From Lichenibacterium ramalinae (GTDB taxonomy: Bacteria; Pseudomonadota; Alphaproteobacteria; Rhizobiales; Beijerinckiaceae), in NCBI RefSeq assembly GCF_004137085.1, contig NZ_QYBC01000003.1:124001-188000 (forward strand): DNA of 64,000 nucleotides, given 5' to 3'. The notes beneath the pieces are model-generated. The model had not been told where the DNA came from, did not search any database, and saw only the letters and a program-made list of their open reading frames with translations. The position numbers were made by a program, and so were the translations under genes. The stretch's first letter is position 1. Every line of letters starts with the position of its first letter. Of the stretch, positions 1 to 8,935 are shown one piece after another.

Positions 1-1237
1 GGCGCTCGGCATGACGCCCGCCGTGCTGATGCGCCGGGTGATCGCCCCCCAGGCGATCCGCACCATGGTGCCGGCGCTCGGCAACGAGACGGTCTCGGCG
101 CTGAAGAACTCGTCGCTCGCCTCCGTCATCGCCGTCGAGGAGCTGACGCTGCGCTCGACGCAGCTCGCCTCCTCGACCTTCGACTTCTTCTCGATCTTCT
201 TCGCCTCCGGTCTGATGTACCTCGTGCTGACGGGGGCCGTCAGCCTGCTCCAGATCGCCGTCGAGCGCTGGCTCGACCTCGACCGGCCGAGCGCCCGGAG
301 CCGGGTGCTGCGCCTGCTGCCGGGGCGCCGGCCGGTTCCCGCCACGGTCCCGGCCGCCCTCGCCCCGGCACCGATGGCGGCGGGGCCCGATCCCGTCCCC
401 GCCGCGCCGCGGCCGGACCGGGCGAAGCGGGCCGCCGCCATCCGGAACAACAACCCCGCCGTCGAGGTCGCGGGGCTGACGAAGCGCTACGGCGAGCAGC
501 CCATCCTCTCATCCCTCGACCTCACCGTGCGGGTGGGCGAGGTCGTGGCCCTGCTGGGCCCGAGCGGCTCCGGCAAGAGCACGCTGCTGCGCTGCATCAA
601 CCGGCTCGAAACCTGGCAGGACGGCACCGTGCGGGTCGGCGGGCGGCGCCTGGGCTTCCGTGCCGACGGGCGCCCCGTCGGCCCGCGGGTCCTGGCGGAG
701 GAACGCGCCGACGTCGGCGTCGGCATGGTGTTCCAGAGCTTCAACCTGTTCGGCCACCTCAGCGCGCTGGAGAACGTCGCCGGGCCGCTGCGCTGGGTGC
801 ACGGCCTGTCGCGGCTCGACGCCGAGCGCCGCGCCCGCGCCCTCCTGGAGCGCGTCGGCCTCGCCCACCGCGCCGATGCCCTGCCGCGGCACCTGTCCGG
901 CGGCCAGCAGCAGCGCGTCGCCATCGCGCGCGCCCTCGCGCCGAACCCCAGCGTGCTGCTGCTCGACGAGCCCACCTCGGCGCTCGACCCCGAACTCGTC
1001 GGCGAGGTGCTGGAGGTGATCCGCCGGCTCGCCGTGGAGGACGGGCTGACGATGATCATCTCCACCCACCAGGTGCGCTTCGCCGACGAGGTGGCGGACC
1101 GCGTGGTGATCCTCGGCGGCGGCGCCATCGCCGAGGAAGGGCCCGCCCACGAGGTGCTGCGCCACCCGAAGAACCCGCTCACCGCCCGGTTCCTCCGGGC
1201 GATGAGCGCCGACCGCGCCACCGAACTTCCGGCCTGA
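1..1237 (+). CDS. Polar amino acid ABC transporter, permease-ATPase fusion (5' partial)
   Basis: The reading frame is open to the left edge, so the gene begins outside the window. The first ~85 visible residues are the tail of a HisM/GlnP-type permease: the EAA-like stretch RRVIAPQAIRTMVPALGNE followed by a last membrane segment. A Pro/Ala-rich linker of ~65 residues follows, then a complete GlnQ-type ATPase. Visible motifs are Walker A GPSGSGKST, Q-loop FQSFNLFGHLS, signature LSGGQQQR, Walker B LLLDEPTSALD and H-loop ISTHQ. Permease and ATPase on one chain is a known but uncommon layout for this family. The acetamidase gene starts 11 bases downstream, which suggests that the cargo is an amide or amino acid handled by the neighbouring enzymes. 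Cargo is inferred from context only. Confidence 0.93.
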   Translation, partial: ALGMTPAVLMRRVIAPQAIRTMVPALGNETVSALKNSSLASVIAVEELTLRSTQLASSTFDFFSIFFASGLMYLVLTGAVSLLQIAVERWLDLDRPSARSRVLRLLPGRRPVPATVPAALAPAPMAAGPDPVPAAPRPDRAKRAAAIRNNNPAVEVAGLTKRYGEQPILSSLDLTVRVGEVVALLGPSGSGKSTLLRCINRLETWQDGTVRVGGRRLGFRADGRPVGPRVLAEERADVGVGMVFQSFNLFGHLSALENVAGPLRWVHGLSRLDAERRARALLERVGLAHRADALPRHLSGGQQQRVAIARALAPNPSVLLLDEPTSALDPELVGEVLEVIRRLAVEDGLTMIISTHQVRFADEVADRVVILGGGAIAEEGPAHEVLRHPKNPLTARFLRAMSADRATELPA

Positions 1238-1248
1238 GGACGACGCCC

Positions 1249-2496
1249 ATGCGGCACCACACCCTGCCTGTGTCCCCCGCCACGGTTCATTGGGGCTATT
1301 TCTCCAAGGCCGTCGCCCCGGCCCTGACGCTGCGCTCCGGCGACCGCGCCACGATCGAGACGCTGACCCACCACGCCGGCGACGACTACGAGCGCATGAT
1401 CGCCGGCGACCCCGGCGCCGAAAGCGTGTTCCGCTGGACGGCGGAGCACAAGGCCGTGGCGCGGCGCGGCGCCGGCCCGACCGAGGGTCCCTTCCTGCGC
1501 GGCTCGGGCGAGGGGCTCGGCGTCCACCTGCTCACCGGCCCCGTGGCGATCGAGGGCGCCGAGCCCGGCGACATCCTCGAGGTCCGCATCCTCGACGTGC
1601 GCCCGCGCCCGAGCTGCAGCGCCTGCCACGCCGGCCGCTGCTTCGGCTCCAACGCCGCCGCCTCCTGGGGCTTCCATTTCGGCGACCACGTCGAGGAGCC
1701 GAAGGGGCGCGAGGTGATCACCATCTTCGAGCTCGACACGGCGGGCGAGCCCTTCGCCCGCGCCGTCTACAACTACGTCTGGACGCCCCAGACCGACCCC
1801 GACGGCATCCTCCACCCCACCATCGACTATCCCGGGGTGGTGGTGGACCATGCCAAGGTGCGCGAGCGCCACGGCATCCTGAAGGACGTGCGCGTGCCGG
1901 CGCGGCTGCATTTCGGCACCATGGGGCTGGCGCCCTCCGAATCCGACTTCGTGTCCTCGATCCCGCCGAGCTACACCGGCGGCAACATCGACGACTGGCG
2001 CATCGGCAAGGGCGCCCGCATGTATTACCCCGTCGCCGTCGACGGCGCCTTCTTCTCGGTCGGCGATCCCCATGCCGCGCAGGGCGACAGCGAGCTCGGC
2101 GGCACCGCCATCGAGACCTCGCTGACGGGCGACTTCGAATTCGTGCTGCACAAGAAGCGCGACCTCGGCGGTACCGCCCTCGAGGGCCTCACGCATCCGA
2201 TGCTGGAAACCGACGACCGCTGGTCGGTCTACGGCTTCACCTTCCCCAACTACCTCGCCGAGCTCGGCCCCGACGCCCAGACCGCCGTGGCGAGCCATGC
2301 CAGCCTCGACAAGGCCATGCGCGACGCCTTCCGCAAGCTGCGCCGCTTCCTGATGACGGTGCACGGGTTGAGCGAGGACGAGGCGATCGCGCTCCTGTCG
2401 GTGGCGGCGGACTTCGGCGTCACGCAGGTGGTCGACGCCAATTGGGGCGTGCACGGGTCCATCCGCAAGAGCGTGTTCACCTGCACGGGGGCCTGA
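1249..2496 (+). CDS. Acetamidase/formamidase family protein
   Basis: The 415-residue protein is full length for the FmdA_AmdA family, which hydrolyses short amides to the acid and ammonia. Family signatures include HWGYFSKAVAP near the N-terminus, GAEPGDILEVRILD, TPQTDPDG, and GDPHAAQGDSELGGTAIE in the C-terminal half. A GAGGA ribosome site precedes ATG 1249. It follows the ABC transporter by 11 bases and precedes a second copy of the domain fused to an AraC regulator. The two amidase domains are collinear but clearly diverged, so this is not a recent duplication. Substrate is not determined by the sequence. Confidence 0.93.
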   Translation: MRHHTLPVSPATVHWGYFSKAVAPALTLRSGDRATIETLTHHAGDDYERMIAGDPGAESVFRWTAEHKAVARRGAGPTEGPFLRGSGEGLGVHLLTGPVAIEGAEPGDILEVRILDVRPRPSCSACHAGRCFGSNAAASWGFHFGDHVEEPKGREVITIFELDTAGEPFARAVYNYVWTPQTDPDGILHPTIDYPGVVVDHAKVRERHGILKDVRVPARLHFGTMGLAPSESDFVSSIPPSYTGGNIDDWRIGKGARMYYPVAVDGAFFSVGDPHAAQGDSELGGTAIETSLTGDFEFVLHKKRDLGGTALEGLTHPMLETDDRWSVYGFTFPNYLAELGPDAQTAVASHASLDKAMRDAFRKLRRFLMTVHGLSEDEAIALLSVAADFGVTQVVDANWGVHGSIRKSVFTCTGA

Positions 2497-2599
2497 TGGC
2501 GGCGCCGTGCCCGGCCGCGCCGGTCCGGCCCGTCACGGGCCCGGCGCGATCCGATCCCGGCCGCTTGCGATCCAGCCCGCAGGCCCGCTAGATCCACGC

Positions 2600-5002
2600 A
2601 TGAACGTGCGCCGGTTCACGAGCGAGTCCTACCCCGACGGTGAACGCCGTGCCGCTTGGCGCGGCGTTCTGGCGGCACTCGGCTTGAGCGCCGACGCGCC
2701 GTCCGCGGGGTGGGGTTCGCATGCCACCGCGATCCTGAGGGGAACGGGCGAGGGCATCACGGTCGGGCGCCTCGTCGCCGAACGGCAGATCCTGTCGCCG
2801 ATGGTCCGGCCTGCCGCCGTGCCGTTCGTCGGGGTCCCGCTGATCCTGATCCCGCTCGACGAGGGTGCGAACCTCGACGTGGGGGGCGAACGTCGTCCCG
2901 TGCGGGCCGGCCAGATCGCGCTGCTGCCGCGCCACGGCGGCGCGCCGGTGCCGATCTTCGACGGCGGCCGGACGCTGGTCCTCTCGGCCGGGGACGAGGC
3001 CTTCCGCGGCCGCAGGATCGGCACGGCCTCCAAGATCCTGCCGCGGGTGATGGCCGCCGAAGGCCTCGCGGGCGTGCTGGCCGGCAGCCTCGCCTCCGCT
3101 GCCGAAGCGCTCGACGCCCTGTCCGACCCGGAATGGGAGGCGGTGGCGGCCGGCCTCGCCGAACTGCTGCTCGCCCTGCTGCGCGGCTCGGCCGCGGCGG
3201 CCGACGAGAGCGCCGGCGCGACCAGTGCCGCCACCGCCGGGCAGGCCGCCCTGCTGCACCGCGTCCACCAATCCATCGAGCGGCGCCTCGACGACCCGGA
3301 TTTCACCCCGGGGCGCGCCGCCGAGGCGCTCGGCATATCCGAACGCTACCTGCACCGCCTGTTCGAGGGAACGGGCGACAGTTTCGCCCATACCGTGCGG
3401 GAACGCCGCCTCCTGCGCAGCCGGCTCGACCTGTCGAACCCCGCCGAAGCGCACCAGACGGTGTCGGAGATCGCCTTTCGCTGCGGCTTCACCGACGCGG
3501 CCCACTTCAGCCGTGCCTTTCGCGACCGGTTCGGGCTGTCGCCACGGGCGTTTCGCCAAGGCGAGATCGAGCGCACGAAGGAGGCGGCGAGCCCCGGTGT
3601 CCAACGCGGCTGGCCGCAGGACTCGGCCGTGCAGACGCGCGTCCGGCGCCCGGAAACCAGGCGGGGTCCCTCCGCCCCCCAGGTCCCGGCGATCGACGCG
3701 GGAACGGCGCCCCGCCATCACCACCTCGCCGTCGCGGCGGATCGCGTCCATTGGGGCTTCTTCAGCCGCGCGCTGAAACCCGTGCTGGAGGTCGCCTCGG
3801 GCGATACGATCACGGTCGAAACGCTGTCGCAGCACGCCTCCGACGACCCGGCCCTGATGATCGCCGGCGACCCCGGCGCCGAGGAGGTGTTCCGTTGGAC
3901 CCGCGACGGCAAGGCCGTCGACCGCCGCGGCGCCGGCCCGCTCGACGCATCGGTCTACGGGCGCGGGGCGGGCGAGGGCTTCGGGGTGCACATCTGCACC
4001 GGACCGATCGCGGTGCGGGGGGCCGAGCCCGGCGACGTGCTGGAGGTCCGCATCCTCGACATGGCGCCCCGGCCGAGCCGCGCCCCCGGCGTCGCCGGCC
4101 GCGTGTTCGGTTCGAGCGCGGCGGCCTGGTGGGGCTACCACTACGGCGAACTCCTGTCGGAGCCGAAGCCGCGCGAGGTCGTCACCATCTACGAGATCGA
4201 TGTCGGTGCCGAGCAGCCCCACGCCCGCGCGCTCCATTCCTTTCGCTGGACGCCGCAGACCGACCCGTCCGGCGTGGTGCATCGCACCTACGACTACCCC
4301 GGTGTGCCGGTCGATCCGGGCAGCGTCGTTCGGCGCCACGGCGTCCTCGACGGCATCCGCGTGCCGCTGCGGCCCCACTTCGGCGTGATCGGGGTCGCGC
4401 CGCGCGAGAACGACCTGGTCGACTCGGTTCCGCCATCCTACTTCGGCGGGAACCTCGACAATTGGCGGCTCGGCAAGGGGGCGTCGGTCTTCCTCCCGGT
4501 GTCGGTCCCGGGCGCGCTCCTGTCGATCGGCGATCCCCATGCCGCCCAAGGCGACGGGGAACTCAGCGGCACCGCGATCGAATGCTCGATGACGGGGACG
4601 ATCGCGGTGGTGCTTCACAAGCGCGCCGAACTCGATGGCCGCCCCTTCGCGGGCCTGACCTACCCGCTGATCGAGACACCGACCGATTGGGTGCTGACCG
4701 GCTTCAGCCATCCGAACTACCTGGCCGAGTTCGGCGCCAAGGGGCAGAGCGCCGTCTATGCCACCTCCTCGCTCGACCTCGCCATGAAGGATGCGTTCCG
4801 CAAGGCGCGGCGCTTCCTCATGCAGGCGGGCGGCCTCGACGAGGACGAGGCCGTCGCGCTGATCTCGGCGGCGGTGGATTTCGGCGTCACCCAGGTGGTG
4901 GACGGCAACTGGGGCGTCCACGCCATCCTGAGCAAGCGCCTGCTTCCCAGCCCTCGCGTCCCGATCGAACCGGAAAGGCATGAACGATGCGGTTTCACAT
5001 GA
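2600..5002 (+). CDS. AraC-family regulator fused to an acetamidase/formamidase domain
   Basis: This is a single uninterrupted frame of 800 residues from ATG 2600. An earlier in-frame start at 2507 adds only a low-complexity Pro/Arg leader and is not favoured. Residues ~1-200 look like the AraC_binding_2 type N-terminal domain. Residues ~219-323 are a canonical AraC double helix-turn-helix (LGISERYLHRLF, then VSEIAFRCGFTDAAHFSRAF and LSPRAFRQG). After a ~55-residue linker, residues ~377-795 form a full FmdA/AmdA domain with HWGFFSRALKP, GAEPGDVLEVRILD and GDPHAAQGDGELSGTAIE. The amidase half keeps the motifs of the neighbouring stand-alone enzyme and so looks intact. It may be an amide-sensing regulator, a bifunctional enzyme, or both. 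An in-frame GTG in the linker (~3628) could allow separate translation of the amidase. Confidence 0.9.
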   Translation: MNVRRFTSESYPDGERRAAWRGVLAALGLSADAPSAGWGSHATAILRGTGEGITVGRLVAERQILSPMVRPAAVPFVGVPLILIPLDEGANLDVGGERRPVRAGQIALLPRHGGAPVPIFDGGRTLVLSAGDEAFRGRRIGTASKILPRVMAAEGLAGVLAGSLASAAEALDALSDPEWEAVAAGLAELLLALLRGSAAAADESAGATSAATAGQAALLHRVHQSIERRLDDPDFTPGRAAEALGISERYLHRLFEGTGDSFAHTVRERRLLRSRLDLSNPAEAHQTVSEIAFRCGFTDAAHFSRAFRDRFGLSPRAFRQGEIERTKEAASPGVQRGWPQDSAVQTRVRRPETRRGPSAPQVPAIDAGTAPRHHHLAVAADRVHWGFFSRALKPVLEVASGDTITVETLSQHASDDPALMIAGDPGAEEVFRWTRDGKAVDRRGAGPLDASVYGRGAGEGFGVHICTGPIAVRGAEPGDVLEVRILDMAPRPSRAPGVAGRVFGSSAAAWWGYHYGELLSEPKPREVVTIYEIDVGAEQPHARALHSFRWTPQTDPSGVVHRTYDYPGVPVDPGSVVRRHGVLDGIRVPLRPHFGVIGVAPRENDLVDSVPPSYFGGNLDNWRLGKGASVFLPVSVPGALLSIGDPHAAQGDGELSGTAIECSMTGTIAVVLHKRAELDGRPFAGLTYPLIETPTDWVLTGFSHPNYLAEFGAKGQSAVYATSSLDLAMKDAFRKARRFLMQAGGLDEDEAVALISAAVDFGVTQVVDGNWGVHAILSKRLLPSPRVPIEPERHERCGFT

Positions 5003-5373
5003 TCCCAGGGGGGCCGACGCCGGTCGCGCCCTTCAGCCACGCGGTGGAAACCGACGGCCTGATCTTCGTCACCGGCCAGATGCCCGACACGCCCGAGGCT
5101 CCCGGCGTGTTGCCGGACGGCATCGTGGCGCAGACGCGCGCCGTGATGGAGAACCTGCGCCTGGTGCTGGACGGGCTCGGCGTCGGCTTCGAGGACGTCG
5201 CCATGGCCCGCATCTACCTCACGCGGTTCAAGGACGACTACCCGGCCCTGAACGAGACCTGGCGCTCCTACTTCGCGCCGGGTCGCCTGCCGGCCCGCAC
5301 CTGCGTCGGCGTGACCGGCCTGGCCTACGACGCGCTCGTCGAGATCGACCTCGTGGTCCGCCGGCCGGCCTGA
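4987..5373 (+). CDS. RidA family reactive imine/enamine deaminase
   Basis: The 128-residue protein is typical in length for the YjgF/YER057c/UK114 family, which hydrolyses imine and enamine intermediates to ketoacids and ammonia. Recognisable stretches are PFSHAVETDGLIFVTGQ, ENLRLVLDGLG, and the C-terminal PARTCVGV with the substrate-carboxylate-binding arginine, followed by VEIDLV. The start overlaps the end of the AraC-amidase gene by 16 bases in another frame, which indicates translational coupling. A GGAAAGG sequence lies just upstream of ATG 4987. Context suggests a role in the same nitrogen-scavenging module. Confidence 0.92.
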   Translation: MRFHMIPGGPTPVAPFSHAVETDGLIFVTGQMPDTPEAPGVLPDGIVAQTRAVMENLRLVLDGLGVGFEDVAMARIYLTRFKDDYPALNETWRSYFAPGRLPARTCVGVTGLAYDALVEIDLVVRRPA

Positions 5374-5387
5374 GCTGGCGGCACCGC

Positions 5388-5404
5388 GGCCGCCTTCCGC
5401 GGCC
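5388..5404. terminator. Possible weak terminator hairpin after the amidase/RidA module
   Basis: GGCCGC and GCGGCC arms enclose a 5-base loop just after the RidA stop and between convergent genes. There is no T tract, so this is a structural guess only. Confidence 0.3.
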
Positions 5405-5440
5405 CTGTCGCATCGCGCGGCCGCGTCGACCCCACCGGGG

Positions 5441-5821
5441 TCAATTGCCGTCGGCGGCGCTCTTGAGGCTGGTGTCGATGAATGCAGGGGTGAGGGCGGC
5501 GCAGGTCTGGTCCTTGTTCTGCCCGACCTGGGTGCCGACGGCTTTCATCAGGTCGGTGAACTGAGCCTGTGTCAGGTCGTGCTGGGCTTCCGCCGAGGTC
5601 TGCAGGCCTTTCTGGATCTCGGCGGTCTGTCTCGTCGTGAGGTCGGGTTTGCAGATGCCCGTCATGACGGCGAGCGCGCCGTAGGACAGCATCCGCTTGG
5701 CGTCGATGGACAGTTCCGGCTCGGCGGCCCGCGCCTGCGATGCCGATAGGGCGGCCATCAGGCCGGCGATGACAAGAAACCTCACGCGGATGGTCTCGGC
5801 TGTTGTGGGGGAGGGACTCAT
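5441..5821 (-). CDS. Small secreted protein of unknown function
   Basis: The product is 126 residues from ATG 5821. It has an N-terminal signal peptide (hydrophobic run FLVIAGLMAALSASQ ending AARA-AEP). The mature part has two cysteines (in MTGICKPDL and KDQTCAAL) that could form a disulphide and is mostly predicted-helical polar sequence. It ends with LKSAADGN. A longer in-frame start at 5899 exists, but it puts a charged leader before the signal peptide and is rejected. No family was recognised. It is convergent with the RidA gene. Confidence 0.65.
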   Translation of the reverse strand: MSPSPTTAETIRVRFLVIAGLMAALSASQARAAEPELSIDAKRMLSYGALAVMTGICKPDLTTRQTAEIQKGLQTSAEAQHDLTQAQFTDLMKAVGTQVGQNKDQTCAALTPAFIDTSLKSAADGN

Positions 5822-6578
5822 GCGGCGAGCGTGCGTCCCATGGCCCGTCCGGTCCAGGCCCGAGCGTCCCAAAAACCTGTCCAAGTGTCCCAAAATCACC
5901 GGAGGACCGGCGATCGCGGTGCCGCGGTCGACGAAGCCTCGCTCGATCGGCCCCCGTCCCCGGGCGGCAGCCGCCGAGACGTCGATGACGCCTTTCGTCC
6001 GGAGTGCCTTCGCCTTCGGAGGTCTCGCGCCAGCTTGGGAGCGCCGGGATGGCGCCGAGGACGCCGATGCGCCGTCAGGATGCGCCGGGCGGTCGTCGCA
6101 GCGGAGCCCCGACTTGCGGTCTCGTCCGACATCTCATGCGGATCGGCAAGGCTTGACCACGGCTCGGCTACGGCCTCGTCGCGCGACGAACATACGGCGT
6201 GCGTCGCTCAGTATTCTACAAAGAACATGAGAACCTCGAAAGTCGTCTGCGCATAGAGTGCGATGGTCTTGAGCATCGACGGAAGCCTCTGGAGCGATGA
6301 AATCGTCGCGTGATCGATTTTCCGAAACCCAGGCTCACCATGCCGCATGAGGCGCCAGCGGGTAAGCGGGTCGGGTGTTTCATCGATCGTCAACGATACC
6401 GTTAAACCTTGATCGACCGCATCGAGGTTAAGCGCGCCGGGCGACCCCCCTCGACGGTCGCGCCGGCATGCGGCGTCACGTAGGCGACGAGGTCGCGTGT
6501 CGAAGGTGAACCCGGCTCCAGGACGCTGCGTTCAGCGAGCGGGAGGCGGAACCACCGCCTTCGGTTCGAGGACGTTCA
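5822..6578. other. 757-bp gap with no convincing gene
   Basis: The overlapping open frames here lack start signals and look like GC-driven noise. One 61-codon minus-strand frame (6208-6393, TTG start) has an ordinary amino-acid mix ending in a hydrophobic tail, but nothing supports it further. An imperfect inverted repeat AACCTTGAT (6405-6413) / ATCGAGGTT (6421-6429) lies in a locally AT-richer stretch and may belong to the promoter of the small gene at 6579. Confidence 0.4.
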
Positions 6579-6809
6579 ATGCGCAATCTACTCACTGCCG
6601 CGATCGCGGTCGCCACCGTCTCGGCGACATGCGGGCTCGCAGCGCCGGCCTTTGCCGGAAGTCCGTATTACGCATTGCAGGACGAGGCGACGGTTCCCAT
6701 GCGTAGCCCGCGGCCGATCGCGCGGCGCGAGATGGGTCATTTCACCTGCTCGTACAACGAGCGCTCCACGAGGCTGGAGCGCAAGAACTGCGGTGGCCAG
6801 CGGTTCTGA
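6579..6809 (+). CDS. Small secreted basic protein, unknown function
   Basis: This 76-residue product starts at ATG 6579, with a GAGGACG ribosome site ~5 bases upstream. Residues 1-26 form a signal peptide (LLTAAIAVATVSATCGLAAPAFA, cleavage predicted after AFA). The short mature chain is basic, with two cysteines (HFTCSYNER and RKNCGGQRF), and could carry one disulphide. No family was recognised. Confidence 0.6.
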   Translation: MRNLLTAAIAVATVSATCGLAAPAFAGSPYYALQDEATVPMRSPRPIARREMGHFTCSYNERSTRLERKNCGGQRF

Positions 6810-6956
6810 TCCAACCCGACCGACAGGGCCGGTGAGCTTGGGTGAGTTCGCCGGTCCCATCGCATCCGAGACGGGGCGCCCTTCGCAGGCGCCCCGGGCA
6901 GGCACCGGCTCCGGACAGGGCCTGGGCTGGCGCATTGATCGCCTGGAGTTTTCGAT

Positions 6957-7154
6957 ATGCCGAAGTTCAAGGTCACGGTCGCGGACGAGGCAGGCCACAG
7001 GCTCTACGATGAGACCATCGAGGCCACGGGTCCGCTCGAAGCCTGCGCCAAGGCGGCGGCCGACGCCAGGACGGCCGACGTGGCCGAGTCCGAAGAGAAT
7101 CTCGGGCCGATGCGGCTGACCACCGGCGATGACGGCCTGCCCATCGGCGACTAG
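6957..7154 (+). CDS. Small acidic protein of unknown function
   Basis: The 65-residue protein has the beta-strand-like start PKFKVTVADEAGHRLYDETI, a helix-like middle (GPLEACAKAAADARTADVAE) and an acidic tail. A GGAG lies ~10 bases upstream of ATG 6957. Composition and codon use fit a real gene, but no family was recognised. It stops 12 bases before the convergent gene at 7167. Confidence 0.55.
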   Translation: MPKFKVTVADEAGHRLYDETIEATGPLEACAKAAADARTADVAESEENLGPMRLTTGDDGLPIGD

Positions 7155-7166
7155 GGCGGATCGAGG

Positions 7167-7640
7167 TCAGCCGACGAGGCTCCCGATGAGCTTCAGAAGG
7201 CCGAGCATCTCGGGCGCCGATGGACCGCGGTTCAGGAAGGCACCGAGTTCGATGTGGGTCACGGCGCCGCCCGAGGGCTGGTTGGCACGATGCACGACAT
7301 GGGCGACCCCGGTCGCGTCGTCGCGGCCGAGGAACCACCGGTCCCCGTTCGAGCTCGATGCAAACTCCCGGAGCTTGTCGGTCGGGGCCGCAGCTTGGAA
7401 GTCACCCCCGCCGATCCTGGTGACGATGCCTTGCTTGTGGAGGAGGTCGCTCCGCAGCTCGTCGATGGCTCTGGCCTGCCGTTCGGCATGGGTGACGAGG
7501 CCGTCCACGGCTTCGATCAGGGCGAGATGGATGCGGTCGGCATCGTCGGCCTCCCTGGCATCCTGAAGCGTTTGGCGCAGGTGTGCGAGGGGATACCGCG
7601 CCCGGACCGCCTGCGGGCCGTCGTCGTCCCGATGGACCAT
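7167..7640 (-). CDS. Hypothetical protein, 157 aa
   Basis: I chose ATG 7640 because the sequence upstream of it in the longer open frame is noise from the antisense of the MscS gene. The product is hydrophilic. It has an N-terminal helix with acidic and histidine residues, a middle segment HAERQARAIDELRSDLL that could form a short coiled coil, and a C-terminal part (RWFLGRDDATGVAHVVHRA, GGAVTHIELGAFL) that looks like a small beta domain. No family was recognised. Confidence 0.6.
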   Translation of the reverse strand: MVHRDDDGPQAVRARYPLAHLRQTLQDAREADDADRIHLALIEAVDGLVTHAERQARAIDELRSDLLHKQGIVTRIGGGDFQAAAPTDKLREFASSSNGDRWFLGRDDATGVAHVVHRANQPSGGAVTHIELGAFLNRGPSAPEMLGLLKLIGSLVG

Positions 7641-7934
7641 GGGATCGCCTTTCGTCTGGAGATGCGTCGCGCCGCTCGACGCCCACGGGGGGCGCCGTCC
7701 CCGAGGACGGCGTCGACCGCTTCGGCAACACGTTGGGCCGAGCGGAGCGTGAACGCAATCGCCGCGCGAGCCGACGACCCTGCCGATCCGAGGGCCGGCT
7801 CGCCTTGCCGATGCCGTTCGGCCCCCCTGCTTGCACGAGCGTGAAGGCGACGCCCTGTTTCTGCGGGCCATGGACATCGCAGCGGCCCGGGTTGCTCTAT
7901 CGTGCGGTGCGGCGGCGAGCATGGGAGCGGGCGT

Positions 7935-8903
7935 TTGGATCTTCTGGGTGTGCATTGGGTCGGGGTCACGGCCGAGAACGGCCGGCGCCTGGTCCTGTCG
8001 ATCCTCTTCGTCGCGGTCGTGCTGCTCCTGCGAGCGGGTCTGCGCCGTGGCGTGCGGAGCCTCCTTCAGGGCGACCGTGCCCGCCAGGCGCGCTTCTGGA
8101 CCCACCAGGGACTGAACCTCGTCGCCTCGGTCGTCATCGTCTTCGGGCTGATGTCGATCTGGTTCAGCGACCCGGCGCGTCTGGCCACCGCCCTCGGACT
8201 GTTCGGCGCCGGACTGGCCTTCGCGCTGCAGCGCGTCGTGACCGCCATCGCCGGCTATATCGTCATCCTGCGCGGCGACACCTTCACGGTCGGCGACCGC
8301 ATCTCGATGGGCGGGGTGCGGGGGGACGTGCTGTCGCTGGGCTTCATCCAGACGACCCTGATGGAGATGGGCGTCGCGCCCGGCAGCGACGCCGGCCCTT
8401 CGGTCTGGGTCAAGAGCCGCCAGTTCACGGGGCGGATCGTCACCGTGACCAATGCCAAGATCTTCGACGAGCCCGTGTACAACTACACGCGAGAGTTCCC
8501 CTTCATCTGGGAGGAGATGAGCGTCACGGTGCGCTACGAGGACGACCGGGCCCTCGTCGAGACGGTCCTGCTCGACGCGGCGCGGCGCCACGCCGTCGAC
8601 CCCGCCGAGATCTCCAGCGAAGCGGCGAAGACGCTCGAGCGTCGCTTCGAACTGCAACGGCTCGACTTCGAACCCCGCGTCTTCTACCGCCTGACGCCCA
8701 ACTGGCTGGAACTGAACCTGCGGTTCATGTCGCGAGACCACGGCACTCGCGCCATCAAGGACCTCATCGCCCGCGAAGTGTTGGACCGGTTCGACGGGGC
8801 CGGCATCCGCATCGCGTCGACGCCCTACCGTGTCGTCGAGATGCCGACGATGCCGGGCCTATCCTCGGAGCCCAGGCGGTCGTTGCGGGACGACCCCGTC
8901 TGA
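7935..8903 (+). CDS. Mechanosensitive ion channel family protein (MscS type)
   Basis: The protein is 322 residues from TTG 7935, chosen because GGGAGCGGG lies just upstream. The computed ATG at 7902 would add a charged leader. Two to three N-terminal membrane segments (LSILFVAVVLLL, LNLVASVVIVFGLMSIWF, then the pore-lining type helix ATALGLFGAGLAFALQ) precede the MscS beta domain (GDTFTVGDRISMGGVRGDV, followed by an extended VTNAKIFDEPVYNYTREF). The family gates in the inner membrane under osmotic downshift. The GLFGAGLAFALQ helix matches the Gly/Ala packing expected of the MscS pore helix. Confidence 0.85.
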   Translation: MDLLGVHWVGVTAENGRRLVLSILFVAVVLLLRAGLRRGVRSLLQGDRARQARFWTHQGLNLVASVVIVFGLMSIWFSDPARLATALGLFGAGLAFALQRVVTAIAGYIVILRGDTFTVGDRISMGGVRGDVLSLGFIQTTLMEMGVAPGSDAGPSVWVKSRQFTGRIVTVTNAKIFDEPVYNYTREFPFIWEEMSVTVRYEDDRALVETVLLDAARRHAVDPAEISSEAAKTLERRFELQRLDFEPRVFYRLTPNWLELNLRFMSRDHGTRAIKDLIAREVLDRFDGAGIRIASTPYRVVEMPTMPGLSSEPRRSLRDDPV

Positions 8904-8935
8904 GCGCATCGCCCGACGTCGTCAGGCGGGCGGTC

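Noticed and set aside
487-2454. 655-codon minus-strand frame at the left end
   Set aside because: It is antisense to the ABC fusion and the first amidase, both recognised in full.
5896-6256. Overlapping plus- and minus-strand frames in the 5.8-6.6 kb gap
   Set aside because: No ribosome site, Arg/Ser/Pro-rich composition, and mutual overlap in several frames.
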